Shown here: one piece after another, positions 44,929-55,128 of the stretch
How positions within the stretch are numbered: the stretch's first letter is position 1
Layout of the letters: the number at the start of each line of letters is the position of its first letter
DNA from: Bordetella genomosp. 4
GTDB taxonomy: Bacteria; Pseudomonadota; Gammaproteobacteria; Burkholderiales; Burkholderiaceae_B
Direction of reading: 5' to 3'
Assembly: GCF_002261185.1 (NCBI RefSeq)
Contig: NZ_NEVQ01000019.1
Coordinates: 123,312 to 187,311 of the forward strand
DNA length: 64,000 nt
Translations under genes and position numbers: made by a program
Notes under the pieces: model-generated
Told to the model about the DNA's origin: nothing
Databases searched by the model: none
Seen by the model: the letters and a program-made list of their open reading frames with translations, nothing else

Positions 44929-45849
<921 letters not shown>

Positions 45850-45883
45850 TCATAATATGAATCTGGAGCAAATCATATTATGA
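45850..45883. promoter_or_regulatory. Two 11-bp palindromes before kdgD (GntR operator candidate)
   Basis: TCATAATATGA at 45850-45860 and TCATATTATGA at 45873-45883 are each palindromic and also complementary to each other. They lie 16-49 bases upstream of the kdgD start. The neighbouring GntR gene's own promoter carries TCATATGA at 46708-46715, so a shared operator is likely. Confidence 0.65.
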
Positions 45884-45897
45884 ATCTTGAAAACAAG

Positions 45898-46689
45898 TCA
45901 ATCCACTTCGATGGGTGTGGGGTTGGCACTACGCCGGGTCAACAAGCGGTAGCGCTGGATCCCGATCAGCAGGTGCCTGCGCATGGCGTCCCGCGCCCGG
46001 TCGACGTCGCTGGCAAAAATCGCATCTGCGATTTCTTCGTGTTCGGCCAATATCGTATGGTCCCGGCTGGGCAGCGGGTCGACGCCGCCCATTACCGTAC
46101 GCAGCTTGACACGCGGGATCATGCGGCGCCCGATGTGCTCCAGAAAGGTCTTGAATCGGCTGTTATTCGTGGCCGCTGCAATCGCCATATGAAAGCGAAA
46201 ATCCGATTCATCGGTCGATTTTCCCTCGGCGATCAACTGCGCAAACTGATCCAATTCAGCCTGTATGGCCGCCTCTTGTGCTGGCGAACTACGGGCAGCT
46301 GCCAGACCGGCCGCCTCCACCTCGATGCCGATACGCAGTTCCAGTTCCTCGATGATGTCCGAGATCTTGTCGCTGGCGTGCGAAAACAGGGTCAGCGTTT
46401 CATCCGACTGCTGCGGTCCCAGCACAAACACGCCTGCGCCCTGGCGGGACTCCAGCAAACCGTCGGCGCGCAGGGTCGCCACGGCCTCGCGGATCACTGT
46501 CCGGCTAAAGCCGAATTTTTCCACCAGGACCTGCTCAGTCGGCAGTTTGTCACCCGGCGCGTAAACACCGCCTTCGATCTGGGCACGCAGCTGGTCCGCG
46601 ACCTGAGACGAAAGCGTCTTTTTTTTCGTCGGAGCGGGGGGGCTGGCTTTCAAGGTTTTCTCCTGCAATACGGCGTCGTAAGCTCTCAT
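45898..46689 (-). CDS. FadR-type GntR transcriptional regulator (FCD)
   Basis: The 263-residue protein has an N-terminal winged helix (about 25-90, with GDKLPTEQVLVEKFGFSRT) and a C-terminal FCD all-helical ligand domain (about 100-250, FHMAIAAATNNSRF, LAEHEEIADAIFASD). It lies upstream of kdgD in the same direction and probably regulates it, responding to a sugar-acid intermediate. Start ATG at 46687-46689. The palindrome TGTCATATGACA is about 17 bases before its start, which suggests autoregulation. Confidence 0.93.
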   Translation of the reverse strand: MRAYDAVLQEKTLKASPPAPTKKKTLSSQVADQLRAQIEGGVYAPGDKLPTEQVLVEKFGFSRTVIREAVATLRADGLLESRQGAGVFVLGPQQSDETLTLFSHASDKISDIIEELELRIGIEVEAAGLAAARSSPAQEAAIQAELDQFAQLIAEGKSTDESDFRFHMAIAAATNNSRFKTFLEHIGRRMIPRVKLRTVMGGVDPLPSRDHTILAEHEEIADAIFASDVDRARDAMRRHLLIGIQRYRLLTRRSANPTPIEVD

Positions 46690-46705
46690 ATTACTGGGAA
46701 AACGA

Positions 46706-46717
46706 TGTCATATGACA
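46706..46717. promoter_or_regulatory. Palindrome TGTCATATGACA at the GntR promoter
   Basis: This perfect 12-bp palindrome shares TCATATGA with the kdgD operators and lies upstream of the GntR start at 46689. Confidence 0.6.
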
Positions 46718-46830
46718 AATTCCTCATCACCCCGATGTACGAATTTTAGTCAACTAAAAACGTCATCAGACGGACGAAGTGGCTCCCGCACTACCCTCCT
46801 CCCCCGCTATCCCCTTCCATAACCAGCGCC

Positions 46831-46857
46831 GGCCACCCGCCTGAACGGCGGGTGGCC
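46831..46857 (-). terminator. Terminator-like hairpin after the lyase gene
   Basis: GGCCACCCGCC pairs with GGCGGGTGGCC around a 5-base loop, 12 bases past the lyase stop (minus strand). The T run is poor. No gene lies in 46718-46830. Confidence 0.45.
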
Positions 46858-46868
46858 ATACACCGAAG

Positions 46869-48437
46869 TCACTGCTGCGCCCGCGCACTCCCTGCCAACT
46901 GATCGAATTGCCGATCCAGATCCGCCAGGGAATTCTTGATGTGATCGCGACGCGCCTGTATCCACGCTGCCTGCGCAGTCAGGCGCTCATTCGCCTCTTT
47001 CAGCATCCGCTGCATTTCCGCAGGCTGCGGGCCGCCCGAGGTCTGACGGTTTTTCACAATCGCCACCGGGTCCAGCGTCGAGCGAAACTCGGCTTCGCTC
47101 ATCTGCAACTCGGCGGGATATTCTGTGCCCTTCACCGCCTCAGCGTAAATCCGGCGCGCCTGTTCATAGGGGAAATCCAGAGGCTTGATGTTATTGGTCT
47201 TGGCATAGTCCACCACCTCTGAGGCGAAGTGATGCCCGACCCGGAATGGCAGCTTGTACTTACGCATCAGCACATCAGCCAGTTCCTGGGACGCAGTCCA
47301 ATCGCTGTTGAGTTCTTCCAACGCCCGCTCCGGACTCACCACCAGGGCTTTCAAGACACGATCCCAGCGCTTTAACACGACGATGGCACTATCGACCATG
47401 GCGGCATTCTGCTTGTCGTCTTTCGGGTCGCTCATCCCCGGTGTGATGTTATGCGTCTGCCAGACCGGCCCCATCGCCAACGTCACCGCGGTCGAGGCGT
47501 CACTACGCGTGCTGTTCAACAAACCGGGATTGCGTTTCTGCGGCATCGCACTGGATACATAGGTATTGCCGCCGCCCTCCTGCAACAGAATCCAGGGCCG
47601 AGGTTGCGCATACTGCGTCATCACGTCCTCGATAAAGTTGCCTGTATGCAAGGCAATACTGGTCACAATAGCGCCCACCTCGACCGGCTGATCCATCGCT
47701 GATATCTGCGCCGCATCGTAGGCGTTGTCCACCACCGCTTCAAAGCCCAGGTACTGGGCCATGCGTTTGCGATCCAACGGCCAGCTCGTGCCATTGAGCA
47801 CTGTCGTGCCCATAGGCGACCGGTCAATCCGCGCATAGGCCTCGCGAATACGCTGCGCATCACGATCCAGGCCCGCGGCATGGCCCAGCAAATAATGGCC
47901 GTAGCTATTGGGCTGGGCCGCCACGCCGTTCGTATAGTTGGGCACGACAGTATCGGCGTGTTTAGCCGCCAGATTGACCAGCGTCGTCGAGGTGGCATTC
48001 AACTGATCGGCCAGCTCCAGCAGTTTGTCGCGCAGAATCGCACTGCGGTAGGTTGCGTGCATATCCTGGCTGGATCGCCCGGCATGTAATAGCGTGATGT
48101 CCTGCCCTGCCGCCTTGATCAAGAGCGGCTCAAACGTAATTACGGTGGAGGGCCGTTTTGCGCCGGGTTGATTCCCGTCGTTGATGACCTTGGCGACACC
48201 TGCGGCCAGGCGAGCGCCCATGGCTTTGTCCAACAGCCCCTCGTCGGTATTGATCACCGCTGTCGCTTTGTTGATTTCTCCCAGCCAGAAAAAGGGATCG
48301 CGCGCAGGCACAGCAGCGGCCGCTTTGTTGGCGGCGCTAGCATCGGCTTTGGCGGGCGCAGGCTGCTGTGCCCAGGCATCGGCACTGGTCAACGAAATGA
48401 TAAACGCAACACTCAGGATGGCGGGTGTATGTCTCAT
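46869..48437 (-). CDS. Exported argininosuccinate-lyase/fumarase-superfamily protein
   Basis: The 522-residue protein has the C-terminal superfamily signature SSAMPQKRNP (residues 295-304) and the HAGRSSQDMHATYRSAI stretch (about 118-134) of argininosuccinate lyases. It starts with a signal peptide (about 1-23, ending AWA-QQ), so it is probably periplasmic, unlike ArgH. In the stretch that aligns to YTHLQ-AQP of ArgH it reads NYTNGVAAQP, so the catalytic His is replaced by Asn170. Family members eliminate fumarate or similar; the reaction here is unknown. The ATG at 48437 is preferred over the open frame to 48554 because it yields a clear signal peptide. Confidence 0.85.
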   Translation of the reverse strand: MRHTPAILSVAFIISLTSADAWAQQPAPAKADASAANKAAAAVPARDPFFWLGEINKATAVINTDEGLLDKAMGARLAAGVAKVINDGNQPGAKRPSTVITFEPLLIKAAGQDITLLHAGRSSQDMHATYRSAILRDKLLELADQLNATSTTLVNLAAKHADTVVPNYTNGVAAQPNSYGHYLLGHAAGLDRDAQRIREAYARIDRSPMGTTVLNGTSWPLDRKRMAQYLGFEAVVDNAYDAAQISAMDQPVEVGAIVTSIALHTGNFIEDVMTQYAQPRPWILLQEGGGNTYVSSAMPQKRNPGLLNSTRSDASTAVTLAMGPVWQTHNITPGMSDPKDDKQNAAMVDSAIVVLKRWDRVLKALVVSPERALEELNSDWTASQELADVLMRKYKLPFRVGHHFASEVVDYAKTNNIKPLDFPYEQARRIYAEAVKGTEYPAELQMSEAEFRSTLDPVAIVKNRQTSGGPQPAEMQRMLKEANERLTAQAAWIQARRDHIKNSLADLDRQFDQLAGSARAQQ

Positions 48438-48589
48438 GGCATTCTCGTTATGGGTGGGATATCCGGCCGAATGGGGCGGGCCACCAGTGTACCGACTGTG
48501 AAGCAAATGTGGATTTCTCGCCTGAAACGTGGCTTTTCCGATTTCATGGTGCAAAATTTCGCTTTATGCCTCTGTTCCCGCGCCCGACT

Positions 48590-49969
48590 ATGAAACTCGG
48601 CATCACGTCCAAGTTGTTTCTGGCAGTCCTCGCCTCGTGCGCGATCGTGCTGCTGATCAACAACTTCGCCTCACGCATCAGTTTCCAGCGCGGCTTTCTG
48701 GGCTATCTGAACGAACAAGGCGAAAGCCGCATGTTGTCGGTCATACCGCGCATCGCACAAGCCTATCAAGCCCATGGCAGCTGGGACTTTCTGCGCACCG
48801 ACGATCTGCAGCCCTGGTTTGAATTCATGCGCCCAGATCCCCTTCCGGATCAGCCCCGGCTCGCGCCTCCAGTGTCCGATCAAACGGGCGCCATCCTGCG
48901 TTTTGCGCTATTGGATCGCGATTATTCATTCATCGTTGGCCACCCCGACGCCAATCGCAACTCCATTCTGCGTCCGATCAACGTGAACGGAAATACCGTG
49001 GGATGGATGGCGCTCGTGCCCTTTCAACAAGCCGTTTCCGCAGGCGATGTACGCTTCTACGAGTCACAGCTGCAGATGTGGTGGCTGATCGGGCTATTCT
49101 CCGTATTGACGGCTGCGTTACTCGCCTGGTTGCTGTCCAGAGCATTGCTGCAACGCGTGCACGGTCTGGCCGCAGCCACGCACCGTCTGGCCGCAGGCGA
49201 TTACACCACCCGCGTACGGCGTATGGCCAAAGATGAGCTGGGTGGCCTGGCACGCAACTTCAATCAATTGGCCAATACCCTGGAACATACCGAACAGGCA
49301 CGGCGTCATTTCATGGCGGATATCTCACATGAATTACGTACGCCGCTGGCCGTCATGCGTGCCGAAGTCGAGGCGATACAGGACGGCATCCGGCCCATGA
49401 CGCCGGCCTCGCTGCTACCATTGGAACAGCAGATCCAGCAACTGGGCAAACTCGTCAATGATCTGCATGACCTGTCGCTCACGGATATCGGCGCATTGAC
49501 GTATCGCCGTGTTCCCCTGTCGCTGGCCACTTTGCTGGAGGCCACGTTGCTATCCATGCAAAGCAGGTTCGAAGGAGCAGGCCTGACATTACGGTGGCAC
49601 ATTGCGCCTGATCTGGAGCGGATCGAGGGCGATGAGCGCCGGCTGCAACAACTGTTTGGCAATCTGCTCGAGAACGCCCTGCGCTACACGGATGCCGGCG
49701 GCGTCGTCGAAGTGCAGTGCACGTCACAGGATGGCCAGATCGAAGTCGTCTTTCAAGACAGCGCGCCCGGCGTCGATGCCGACAAACTCCCACGCCTGTT
49801 CGAGCGCTTTTATCGGGTAGACGCCTCGCGCAACCGTGCCAGCGGCGGCAGCGGCCTGGGCCTGGCCATTTGCCGCAATATCGTCCAGGCACACGAGGGC
49901 AGCATCGAGGCATCCGCCTCGCCGCTGGGCGGGCTGCGCATCACCATTCACATCCCGACATTGGCTTGA
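48590..49969 (+). CDS. baeS: Sensor histidine kinase BaeS
   Basis: The 459-residue membrane kinase starts [20 protein letters not shown], closely like E. coli BaeS; ATG 48566 would add 8 residues. A periplasmic sensor region (about 30-160), a second membrane helix (about 164-184) and a HAMP region follow. The H-box His247 is in [15 protein letters not shown], the N-box [10 protein letters not shown], and the G-box GGSGLGLAI. BaeS senses envelope stress and drug or indole-like compounds and phosphorylates BaeR. It precedes baeR by 8 bases. Confidence 0.9.
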   Translation: MKLGITSKLFLAVLASCAIVLLINNFASRISFQRGFLGYLNEQGESRMLSVIPRIAQAYQAHGSWDFLRTDDLQPWFEFMRPDPLPDQPRLAPPVSDQTGAILRFALLDRDYSFIVGHPDANRNSILRPINVNGNTVGWMALVPFQQAVSAGDVRFYESQLQMWWLIGLFSVLTAALLAWLLSRALLQRVHGLAAATHRLAAGDYTTRVRRMAKDELGGLARNFNQLANTLEHTEQARRHFMADISHELRTPLAVMRAEVEAIQDGIRPMTPASLLPLEQQIQQLGKLVNDLHDLSLTDIGALTYRRVPLSLATLLEATLLSMQSRFEGAGLTLRWHIAPDLERIEGDERRLQQLFGNLLENALRYTDAGGVVEVQCTSQDGQIEVVFQDSAPGVDADKLPRLFERFYRVDASRNRASGGSGLGLAICRNIVQAHEGSIEASASPLGGLRITIHIPTLA

Positions 49970-49977
49970 TCGCTACC

Positions 49978-50649
49978 ATGTCCCAAAACCTGATTCTGAT
50001 TGTCGAAGACGAACCGCAACTCTCTGCCGTCTTGCGCGACTATCTGTTGGCTGCCGGTTATCAATGCCATCAGGTCTATGACGGCGCCGATGTCGTCAAA
50101 GCCTATCAACAGCATCATCCCGACCTGGTGTTGTTGGACTTGATGCTGCCCAACCGCGACGGTATCGACATCTGCCGTGATCTGCGCGCCATCTCTGACA
50201 CCCCCGTCATCATGGTCACCGCACGGGTCGAGGAAATCGATCGCCTCCTGGGCCTGGAGGTCGGTGCAGACGACTACATCTGCAAGCCATTCAGCCCTCG
50301 TGAAGTCGTCGCTCGCGTCAATACGGTGCTGCGACGCTATCAGCGCAACCCGTCGACGAGCGCGACACCGGGATTGGCGATAGACGACGCGGCGCTGCGG
50401 GCCAGCGCAAACGGCCAGGACCTGGGCCTGACGCAAGTGGAATTCCGTTTGCTGCGCACCCTGGCCGCTGAGCCCGGGCGGGTGTACTCACGCGATCAAC
50501 TGATGAACCACCTGTACATGGATCACCGCGTGGTGACTGACCGCACCGTCGACAGCCACGTCAAAAATCTGCGGCGCAAGCTTGCTCAGGCTGGCGCAGA
50601 GGACTGGGTCCAGTCCATCTACGGCGTAGGCTATCGTTTTGAATCTTGA
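49978..50649 (+). CDS. baeR: Response regulator BaeR (OmpR family)
   Basis: The 223-residue protein has a receiver domain with Asp54 in VLLDLMLPN as the phosphorylation site and Lys in [13 protein letters not shown], and a C-terminal winged helix ending with LRRKLAQAG and [10 protein letters not shown]. The PFSPREVV stretch is characteristic of BaeR. It is likely to control efflux and envelope genes. It overlaps the convergent ubiX gene by 19 bases at the 3' end. Start ATG is 8 bases past baeS. Confidence 0.93.
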   Translation: MSQNLILIVEDEPQLSAVLRDYLLAAGYQCHQVYDGADVVKAYQQHHPDLVLLDLMLPNRDGIDICRDLRAISDTPVIMVTARVEEIDRLLGLEVGADDYICKPFSPREVVARVNTVLRRYQRNPSTSATPGLAIDDAALRASANGQDLGLTQVEFRLLRTLAAEPGRVYSRDQLMNHLYMDHRVVTDRTVDSHVKNLRRKLAQAGAEDWVQSIYGVGYRFES

Positions 50650-51275
50650 TCGGCCTGATCATCGTCATCATCGATGTCGATGATCTCTACCGCATTCGGC
50701 ATCTCGCCCCAGCGCGGCATATTAGGCATGTCGAGGCCAAAACAATCCAGCGCGCGTCCCAACGACTGATCGACAATGTCCTCGATGGACTTGGGATTCG
50801 TATAAAACGCCGGGACAGGGGGATGAATGATCGCCCCCATCTCCGTTGCCGTCAGCATATTACGCAGATGGCCTGCATGCAGCGGTGCTTCGCGCACCAT
50901 CATCACCAGCGTGCGGCGTTCCTTCAGCACCACGTCGGCTGCGCGCGTCAGCAAAGATGTCGTCACACCGGTGGCGACCTCAGCCAAACTGCGTACCGAA
51001 CAAGGTGCAATCAGCATGCCCATGGTGCGAAATGACCCGCTGGCTATCGCCGCCCCGACATCGTTAATGGGGTACACAACATCCGCCAGCGCGTGCAGAT
51101 CACGCCGGCTCAACTGAGTTTCGTATTCGCGGGTCATTTCCCCGGCCCGCGACACCACCAGGTGCGTCTCGATGCCCAGCTCGCGCAACACCTGCAACGC
51201 GCGAATGCCATAAATCACCCCGGTCGCACCGGTAATGCCCACGATCAGGCGGCGGGGGGAATCAGACTGCTTCAT
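50631..51275 (-). CDS. ubiX: UbiX/Pad1-family flavin prenyltransferase
   Basis: The 214-residue protein makes prenylated FMN from FMN and dimethylallyl phosphate, the cofactor of UbiD-family decarboxylases. Family marks are [20 protein letters not shown], a Ser-rich loop [15 protein letters not shown] and [16 protein letters not shown]. It has an acidic C-terminal end ([12 protein letters not shown]) that most UbiX proteins lack. No ubiD gene is adjacent. It may serve ubiquinone synthesis or aromatic acid decarboxylation. The gene overlaps baeR convergently. Confidence 0.92.
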   Translation of the reverse strand: MKQSDSPRRLIVGITGATGVIYGIRALQVLRELGIETHLVVSRAGEMTREYETQLSRRDLHALADVVYPINDVGAAIASGSFRTMGMLIAPCSVRSLAEVATGVTTSLLTRAADVVLKERRTLVMMVREAPLHAGHLRNMLTATEMGAIIHPPVPAFYTNPKSIEDIVDQSLGRALDCFGLDMPNMPRWGEMPNAVEIIDIDDDDDQADQDSKR

Positions 51276-51356
51276 TATTCGGGGGGCCTTGAGGAAAACG
51301 AGATTGTGGGCGGGCGAATCCAGATACTTTAACGTATTTGAGTCCGCCGCCTCAGC

Positions 51357-52340
51357 CTAGTCTTTCGTCACCCCGGCACTCTGGACCACGGCACGCCAGC
51401 GATCTGACTCCTTCGCGATAAATTGCCCGAATGCCTCGGGACTGCCCTTTACAGGCACCGATCCCAGCTGCGACAAGCGTTGCCGGGTTTCCGGTTCTTC
51501 CAAGATCAGATTCACCTGTTCATTCAAATATGACACGACGGGCTTGGCCACCCCTGCCGGCGCCAACAACCCATACCAGACCGGCGCATTGAACTGCGGA
51601 TACCCCGCCTGCGCAAACGTGGGCACGCCGGGCAATGCCTCCAGCGGCTGGTCGCCCGTCACCGCCAGCACTCTGACCTTGCCGCCTGCAGCTTGCGGCA
51701 CCGCCGAGGGTGCAGTATCAAACATGGCCTGTATCTGTCCGCCGATCAGATCCACCATCGCGGGCCCGCTGCCTTTGTAGGGCACATGCTGCATATCGAG
51801 CGCGTTCTGCGATGCAAACAGATAGCCGGCCAAATGCACAGAGGTCCCCGCGCCGCCAGAGCCGTAGTTGACCTCGCCGGGATGTTGTTTGGCGTACGTG
51901 GCAAACGTCTTGACGTCTTTGAAACTGCTGGCCGCGCTGACCAAAAGCACCGTCGGAGAGTTCGCGATATGGGCAATGGGAGTAAAGTCCTTTGCCACGT
52001 CATAACGTAGTTTGGGATACAGGGACGGGTTGATGCACAAGGTCACTTGACCGAATAACAACGTGTAGCCATCGGCCGCCGCGCGCGCAACGAACTCATT
52101 GCCGATATTGGTGCCCGCGCCGGGACGATTTTCCACAATCACGCTGGCGCCTATCCTGTCGTTCAAACGCGAGGCGATATAACGCGCGATATTGTCGCTG
52201 CCGCCGCCCGGAGAAAACGGCACGACCACCGTCACCGGACGCGCCGGATACCCATCCGGCCCGTTACCCGCCATCGCCACAACAGGCGCGACCATCCCCA
52301 GTGCGGCACATAGTGCCGCACGCAAACGTGCAATATTCAT
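51357..52340 (-). CDS. Bug/TctC-type substrate-binding protein
   Basis: The 327-residue protein starts at 52340 after GGAGAC. Signal peptide MNIARLRAALCAALGMVAPV ends near AMAGNGPDGYPARP. Marker stretches are PVTVVVPFSPGGGSDNIARY, VENRPGAGTNIGNEFVAR and DGYTLLFGQV. It follows the isopropylmalate-dehydrogenase family gene by 69 bases in the same direction and so probably supplies a malate-like or tartrate-like acid. Confidence 0.94.
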   Translation of the reverse strand: MNIARLRAALCAALGMVAPVVAMAGNGPDGYPARPVTVVVPFSPGGGSDNIARYIASRLNDRIGASVIVENRPGAGTNIGNEFVARAAADGYTLLFGQVTLCINPSLYPKLRYDVAKDFTPIAHIANSPTVLLVSAASSFKDVKTFATYAKQHPGEVNYGSGGAGTSVHLAGYLFASQNALDMQHVPYKGSGPAMVDLIGGQIQAMFDTAPSAVPQAAGGKVRVLAVTGDQPLEALPGVPTFAQAGYPQFNAPVWYGLLAPAGVAKPVVSYLNEQVNLILEEPETRQRLSQLGSVPVKGSPEAFGQFIAKESDRWRAVVQSAGVTKD

Positions 52341-52409
52341 TGATGTCTCCTCGCTGGGCCGGCAGGTGGCTCGAACGGCCACCTTGACGGCGATATGCTT
52401 AGTTCAGAA

Positions 52410-53474
52410 TCACAACTGTTTAGCCACGGCGGCCCCAAACGCTTGAGTTCCGCTGTTTCCGCCGATATCCGGCGTGCGCGCAGCCGGGTCGTCCAACACC
52501 CGATCAACAGCGGTATGAATCGCCTGTCCGGCCTTTGCGTAGTTTTCCAATCGGCGATGCTCGCCCACCCAATCCAACAACATCGCCACCGACAGAATCA
52601 TGGATGTAGGATTGGCCTTGTCCTGCCCCTGAATGTCCGGCGCCGAACCATGTTGAGCCTGGGCGCAGCACAGGTCATCGCCTGCCATTATCGAACCCGC
52701 CAACCCGAGACTGCCCGATAGCTCACTGGCCAGATCGGAAAGAATGTCGCCATAGAAATTCTCGGCTACCAGCACATCAAAGCGCTCCGGCGATTTCACT
52801 AAATGTGCGGTCGAAGCATCCACTAGCAGATCGTCCAATGCGACCTCAGGAAACTCCGTCGCGACCTTGCGCACGCACTCCAGGAACAACCCGTCCGTCA
52901 TATGAAAGCTGTTCGCCTTGTGGATGGCAGTCACTTTTTTGCGGCGTTTCATCGCCAGCTCAAACGCACGGCGGGCGATACGCTCGCTGCAATGACGCGT
53001 GATCTTGCGCACGGACAACGCCATATCGGGCGACGGCATCATTTCGCCCCACCCGCGCGCCATATTCCTGTCCGGATAAAAACCCTCGGTCGCCTCGCGC
53101 ATGATCACCAGATCCATCTTGCGGCCCGCGCGCATATTGCTGGGGATGCTGTCACGCGTACGTGCCGGGCGAACGTTGGCGTACAGATCCAGGCCTACGC
53201 GAAAGGCCCCTGAAATATTGCGTCCGCCCTTTTCCGGCGCAGGATAATCCGCATGCGATTGCGTGCCCAGAATAATGCCATCGTAGCCACGCGCGCCCTG
53301 CAACACCTCTTCACGCAGCGTCGTGCCGTGTTTTTCCAGACTGACAAATCCCACATCCTCGTACACGAAAGACAGATCGAGGCCATAGCGCTGATCCGCG
53401 GCCTTGAGCACATTGACCGAGGCTTCGACAATTTCGGGCCCGATACCATCGCCGGGCAGCACCAAGAATTTCAT
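52410..53474 (-). CDS. Isocitrate/isopropylmalate dehydrogenase-family enzyme (tartrate dehydrogenase-like)
   Basis: The 354-residue NAD-dependent beta-decarboxylating dehydrogenase has LPGDGIGPEIV at the N-terminus, RPARTRDSIP and MREATEGFY at the substrate site, KANSFHMTDGLF near the catalytic Lys, and AENFYGDILSDLASELSGSLGL for the metal. It oxidises 2-hydroxy acids with a 3-carboxyl group; it resembles tartrate or homoisocitrate dehydrogenases more than LeuB, since no leuCD is near. It lies between the cupin gene and a Bug gene. Confidence 0.9.
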   Translation of the reverse strand: MKFLVLPGDGIGPEIVEASVNVLKAADQRYGLDLSFVYEDVGFVSLEKHGTTLREEVLQGARGYDGIILGTQSHADYPAPEKGGRNISGAFRVGLDLYANVRPARTRDSIPSNMRAGRKMDLVIMREATEGFYPDRNMARGWGEMMPSPDMALSVRKITRHCSERIARRAFELAMKRRKKVTAIHKANSFHMTDGLFLECVRKVATEFPEVALDDLLVDASTAHLVKSPERFDVLVAENFYGDILSDLASELSGSLGLAGSIMAGDDLCCAQAQHGSAPDIQGQDKANPTSMILSVAMLLDWVGEHRRLENYAKAGQAIHTAVDRVLDDPAARTPDIGGNSGTQAFGAAVAKQL

Positions 53475-53561
53475 TCTTCATATCCTAAAAAAATAACCAC
53501 TGATCGCCGTTCACAGTGCATGCGCTGAATGCCATGACGCTTCGGCTTAGCATTTCACTGC

Positions 53562-53981
53562 CTAGCCTTGCTTGCCGTGCTCCGCCGCAATAGGTCGTGT
53601 TTCGCCACTGTCCACCAATGTCCGCGTGGCATTCTGCGAACCATAAATCCACAGAATCTTCATAGGCTCGGTGTCCGAGGCGTTGCGAAATCGATGCGGC
53701 ACCCCTGGCGGAATAAATGTGACGTCCTGGGGCTTGACCGCGAATTCCTCGCCGTCAATGTCAAAGATCGCATTGCCCTCGACCAGCATCACACTTTCCT
53801 CGCAGTTGTGGTGATGGAAAGGGATCTGGGCGCCACCCTGAAATTCGGTGTAGCCGGTAATGAACGCTGTAGCACCGACTCCGCGGGTGACTAGCGGCGT
53901 CGTGCTCGCACCACCTCCGCGATCATGTTTTTGAATGGTTTCCGGCTGAATCAGCACCGCGTTGGAACCCGTCTTGATCAT
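53562..53981 (-). CDS. Cupin-fold protein
   Basis: The 139-residue single-domain cupin has the metal-site motif IPFHHHNCEESVMLVEGNA (about 47-65) and the second motif FIPPGVPHRFRN (about 89-100), which bind Fe or Mn. It may be a dioxygenase, isomerase or regulator; the sequence cannot tell. It is part of the minus-strand catabolic block between the amidohydrolase and dehydrogenase genes. Confidence 0.85.
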   Translation of the reverse strand: MIKTGSNAVLIQPETIQKHDRGGGASTTPLVTRGVGATAFITGYTEFQGGAQIPFHHHNCEESVMLVEGNAIFDIDGEEFAVKPQDVTFIPPGVPHRFRNASDTEPMKILWIYGSQNATRTLVDSGETRPIAAEHGKQG

Positions 53982-54042
53982 GAGTACATTCCTTTAAAAA
54001 TAGCCTGTGCACGACGCTCCGCTGCACAGACACATAGCCAAA

Positions 54043-54903
54043 TCAAATTTCAAAACCATAGAGACGCCCAGGGTTGTCGACCATCAGCGCGTTGAATTGC
54101 TGCGTGTCCGAGACCCATTCGCGTAACAACGTCAACGTGGCCATCACATCCACCTCTCGGAACGGCTCGATCTTCGTCACTGTGCCCTTGCGCTGGCCGT
54201 TGCCGCCGGTATGTGGCCAATCGGAGGCCCACACCAGGCGATCCGGCGCAATCTCCAGGCACTGGCGCACCATGGGCGCCAAGTCAGCGTACTCGGCCAC
54301 CTGCGACACGCGATACGGCGCGGAGAGCTTCATCCACACATGACGGCATGGCAATAGCGAGGCCAGCGTTTTCATCGATGCGGCGCCGCCGCCAAAATGA
54401 TCCAGTACGACAGTCATGTCCGCATTGCGTAGTACAGGCGCCAACAAAGCCAACGCCTGGCTATCGACGTGCAATTGCACATGCCAGCCACGCCCGCCGA
54501 TCCGATCTGCTACCGCCCGGAAACGCTGAATCAACACCGACGGATCCGTGGCCGCGTGCACATGAAAATTCAAACGCACGCCCCTCACCCCGTGGTCCTG
54601 CAGCGAATCCAGCTCCGAATCGGACACGGTGGCAGGGTCCACGACTGCCACGCCACGAGCCCGCGTCACGCCCAAGGTACGCAATGCCTCGCACATGGCG
54701 CGGTTATCCAGTCCGTAGCAACTGGGCTGCACCAGCACCGCCCGTTCAACACCCAACGAGGACTGCCACTGCCGTAACGCTTGGACCGGCGCCACTGCGG
54801 GGGTATAGGCCCTGTCGGCGTCATAGGGATAGCGCTCGGGGCAGAAGACATGCACGTGGCAATCACAGGCACGGGCTGGCAAAACGGTCACTGCAGAGGA
54901 CAT
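54043..54903 (-). CDS. TIM-barrel amidohydrolase (LigI/2-pyrone-4,6-dicarboxylate lactonase-like)
   Basis: The 286-residue protein of the amidohydrolase-2 family starts at 54903 (MSSAVTVLPARACDCHVHVF), where the HxH zinc-type motif lies. Later motifs are RGVRLNFHVHAATD, VHLHVD-like WHVQLHVDSQAL, LDHFGGG and WASDWPHTGGNG. It resembles LigI, which opens 2-pyrone-4,6-dicarboxylate, an intermediate of lignin and gallate breakdown. The frame's 83-codon upstream extension is rejected as it shows no domain. It is divergent from a GntR gene. Confidence 0.88.
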   Translation of the reverse strand: MSSAVTVLPARACDCHVHVFCPERYPYDADRAYTPAVAPVQALRQWQSSLGVERAVLVQPSCYGLDNRAMCEALRTLGVTRARGVAVVDPATVSDSELDSLQDHGVRGVRLNFHVHAATDPSVLIQRFRAVADRIGGRGWHVQLHVDSQALALLAPVLRNADMTVVLDHFGGGAASMKTLASLLPCRHVWMKLSAPYRVSQVAEYADLAPMVRQCLEIAPDRLVWASDWPHTGGNGQRKGTVTKIEPFREVDVMATLTLLREWVSDTQQFNALMVDNPGRLYGFEI

Positions 54904-55128
54904 GTGGACTGCCTGATCAAAGGGGATATCGCGGCTGAGCGCCTCCGCGGTGGTAGCCGCGGACACACCAAAATGGTCTTTTGTTAATATAAAGTACCAC
55001 TCATTCAAACCGCGGCGCAAGCAGAATTTGAAAATCAACCACGGTTCCGGACGTACCTGCCTCATCAAACGTGCGCCGCTCCCGGCCGCTGAGATACGAT
55101 AGGCAGGCATCCCCTTTTCATTGAACGC

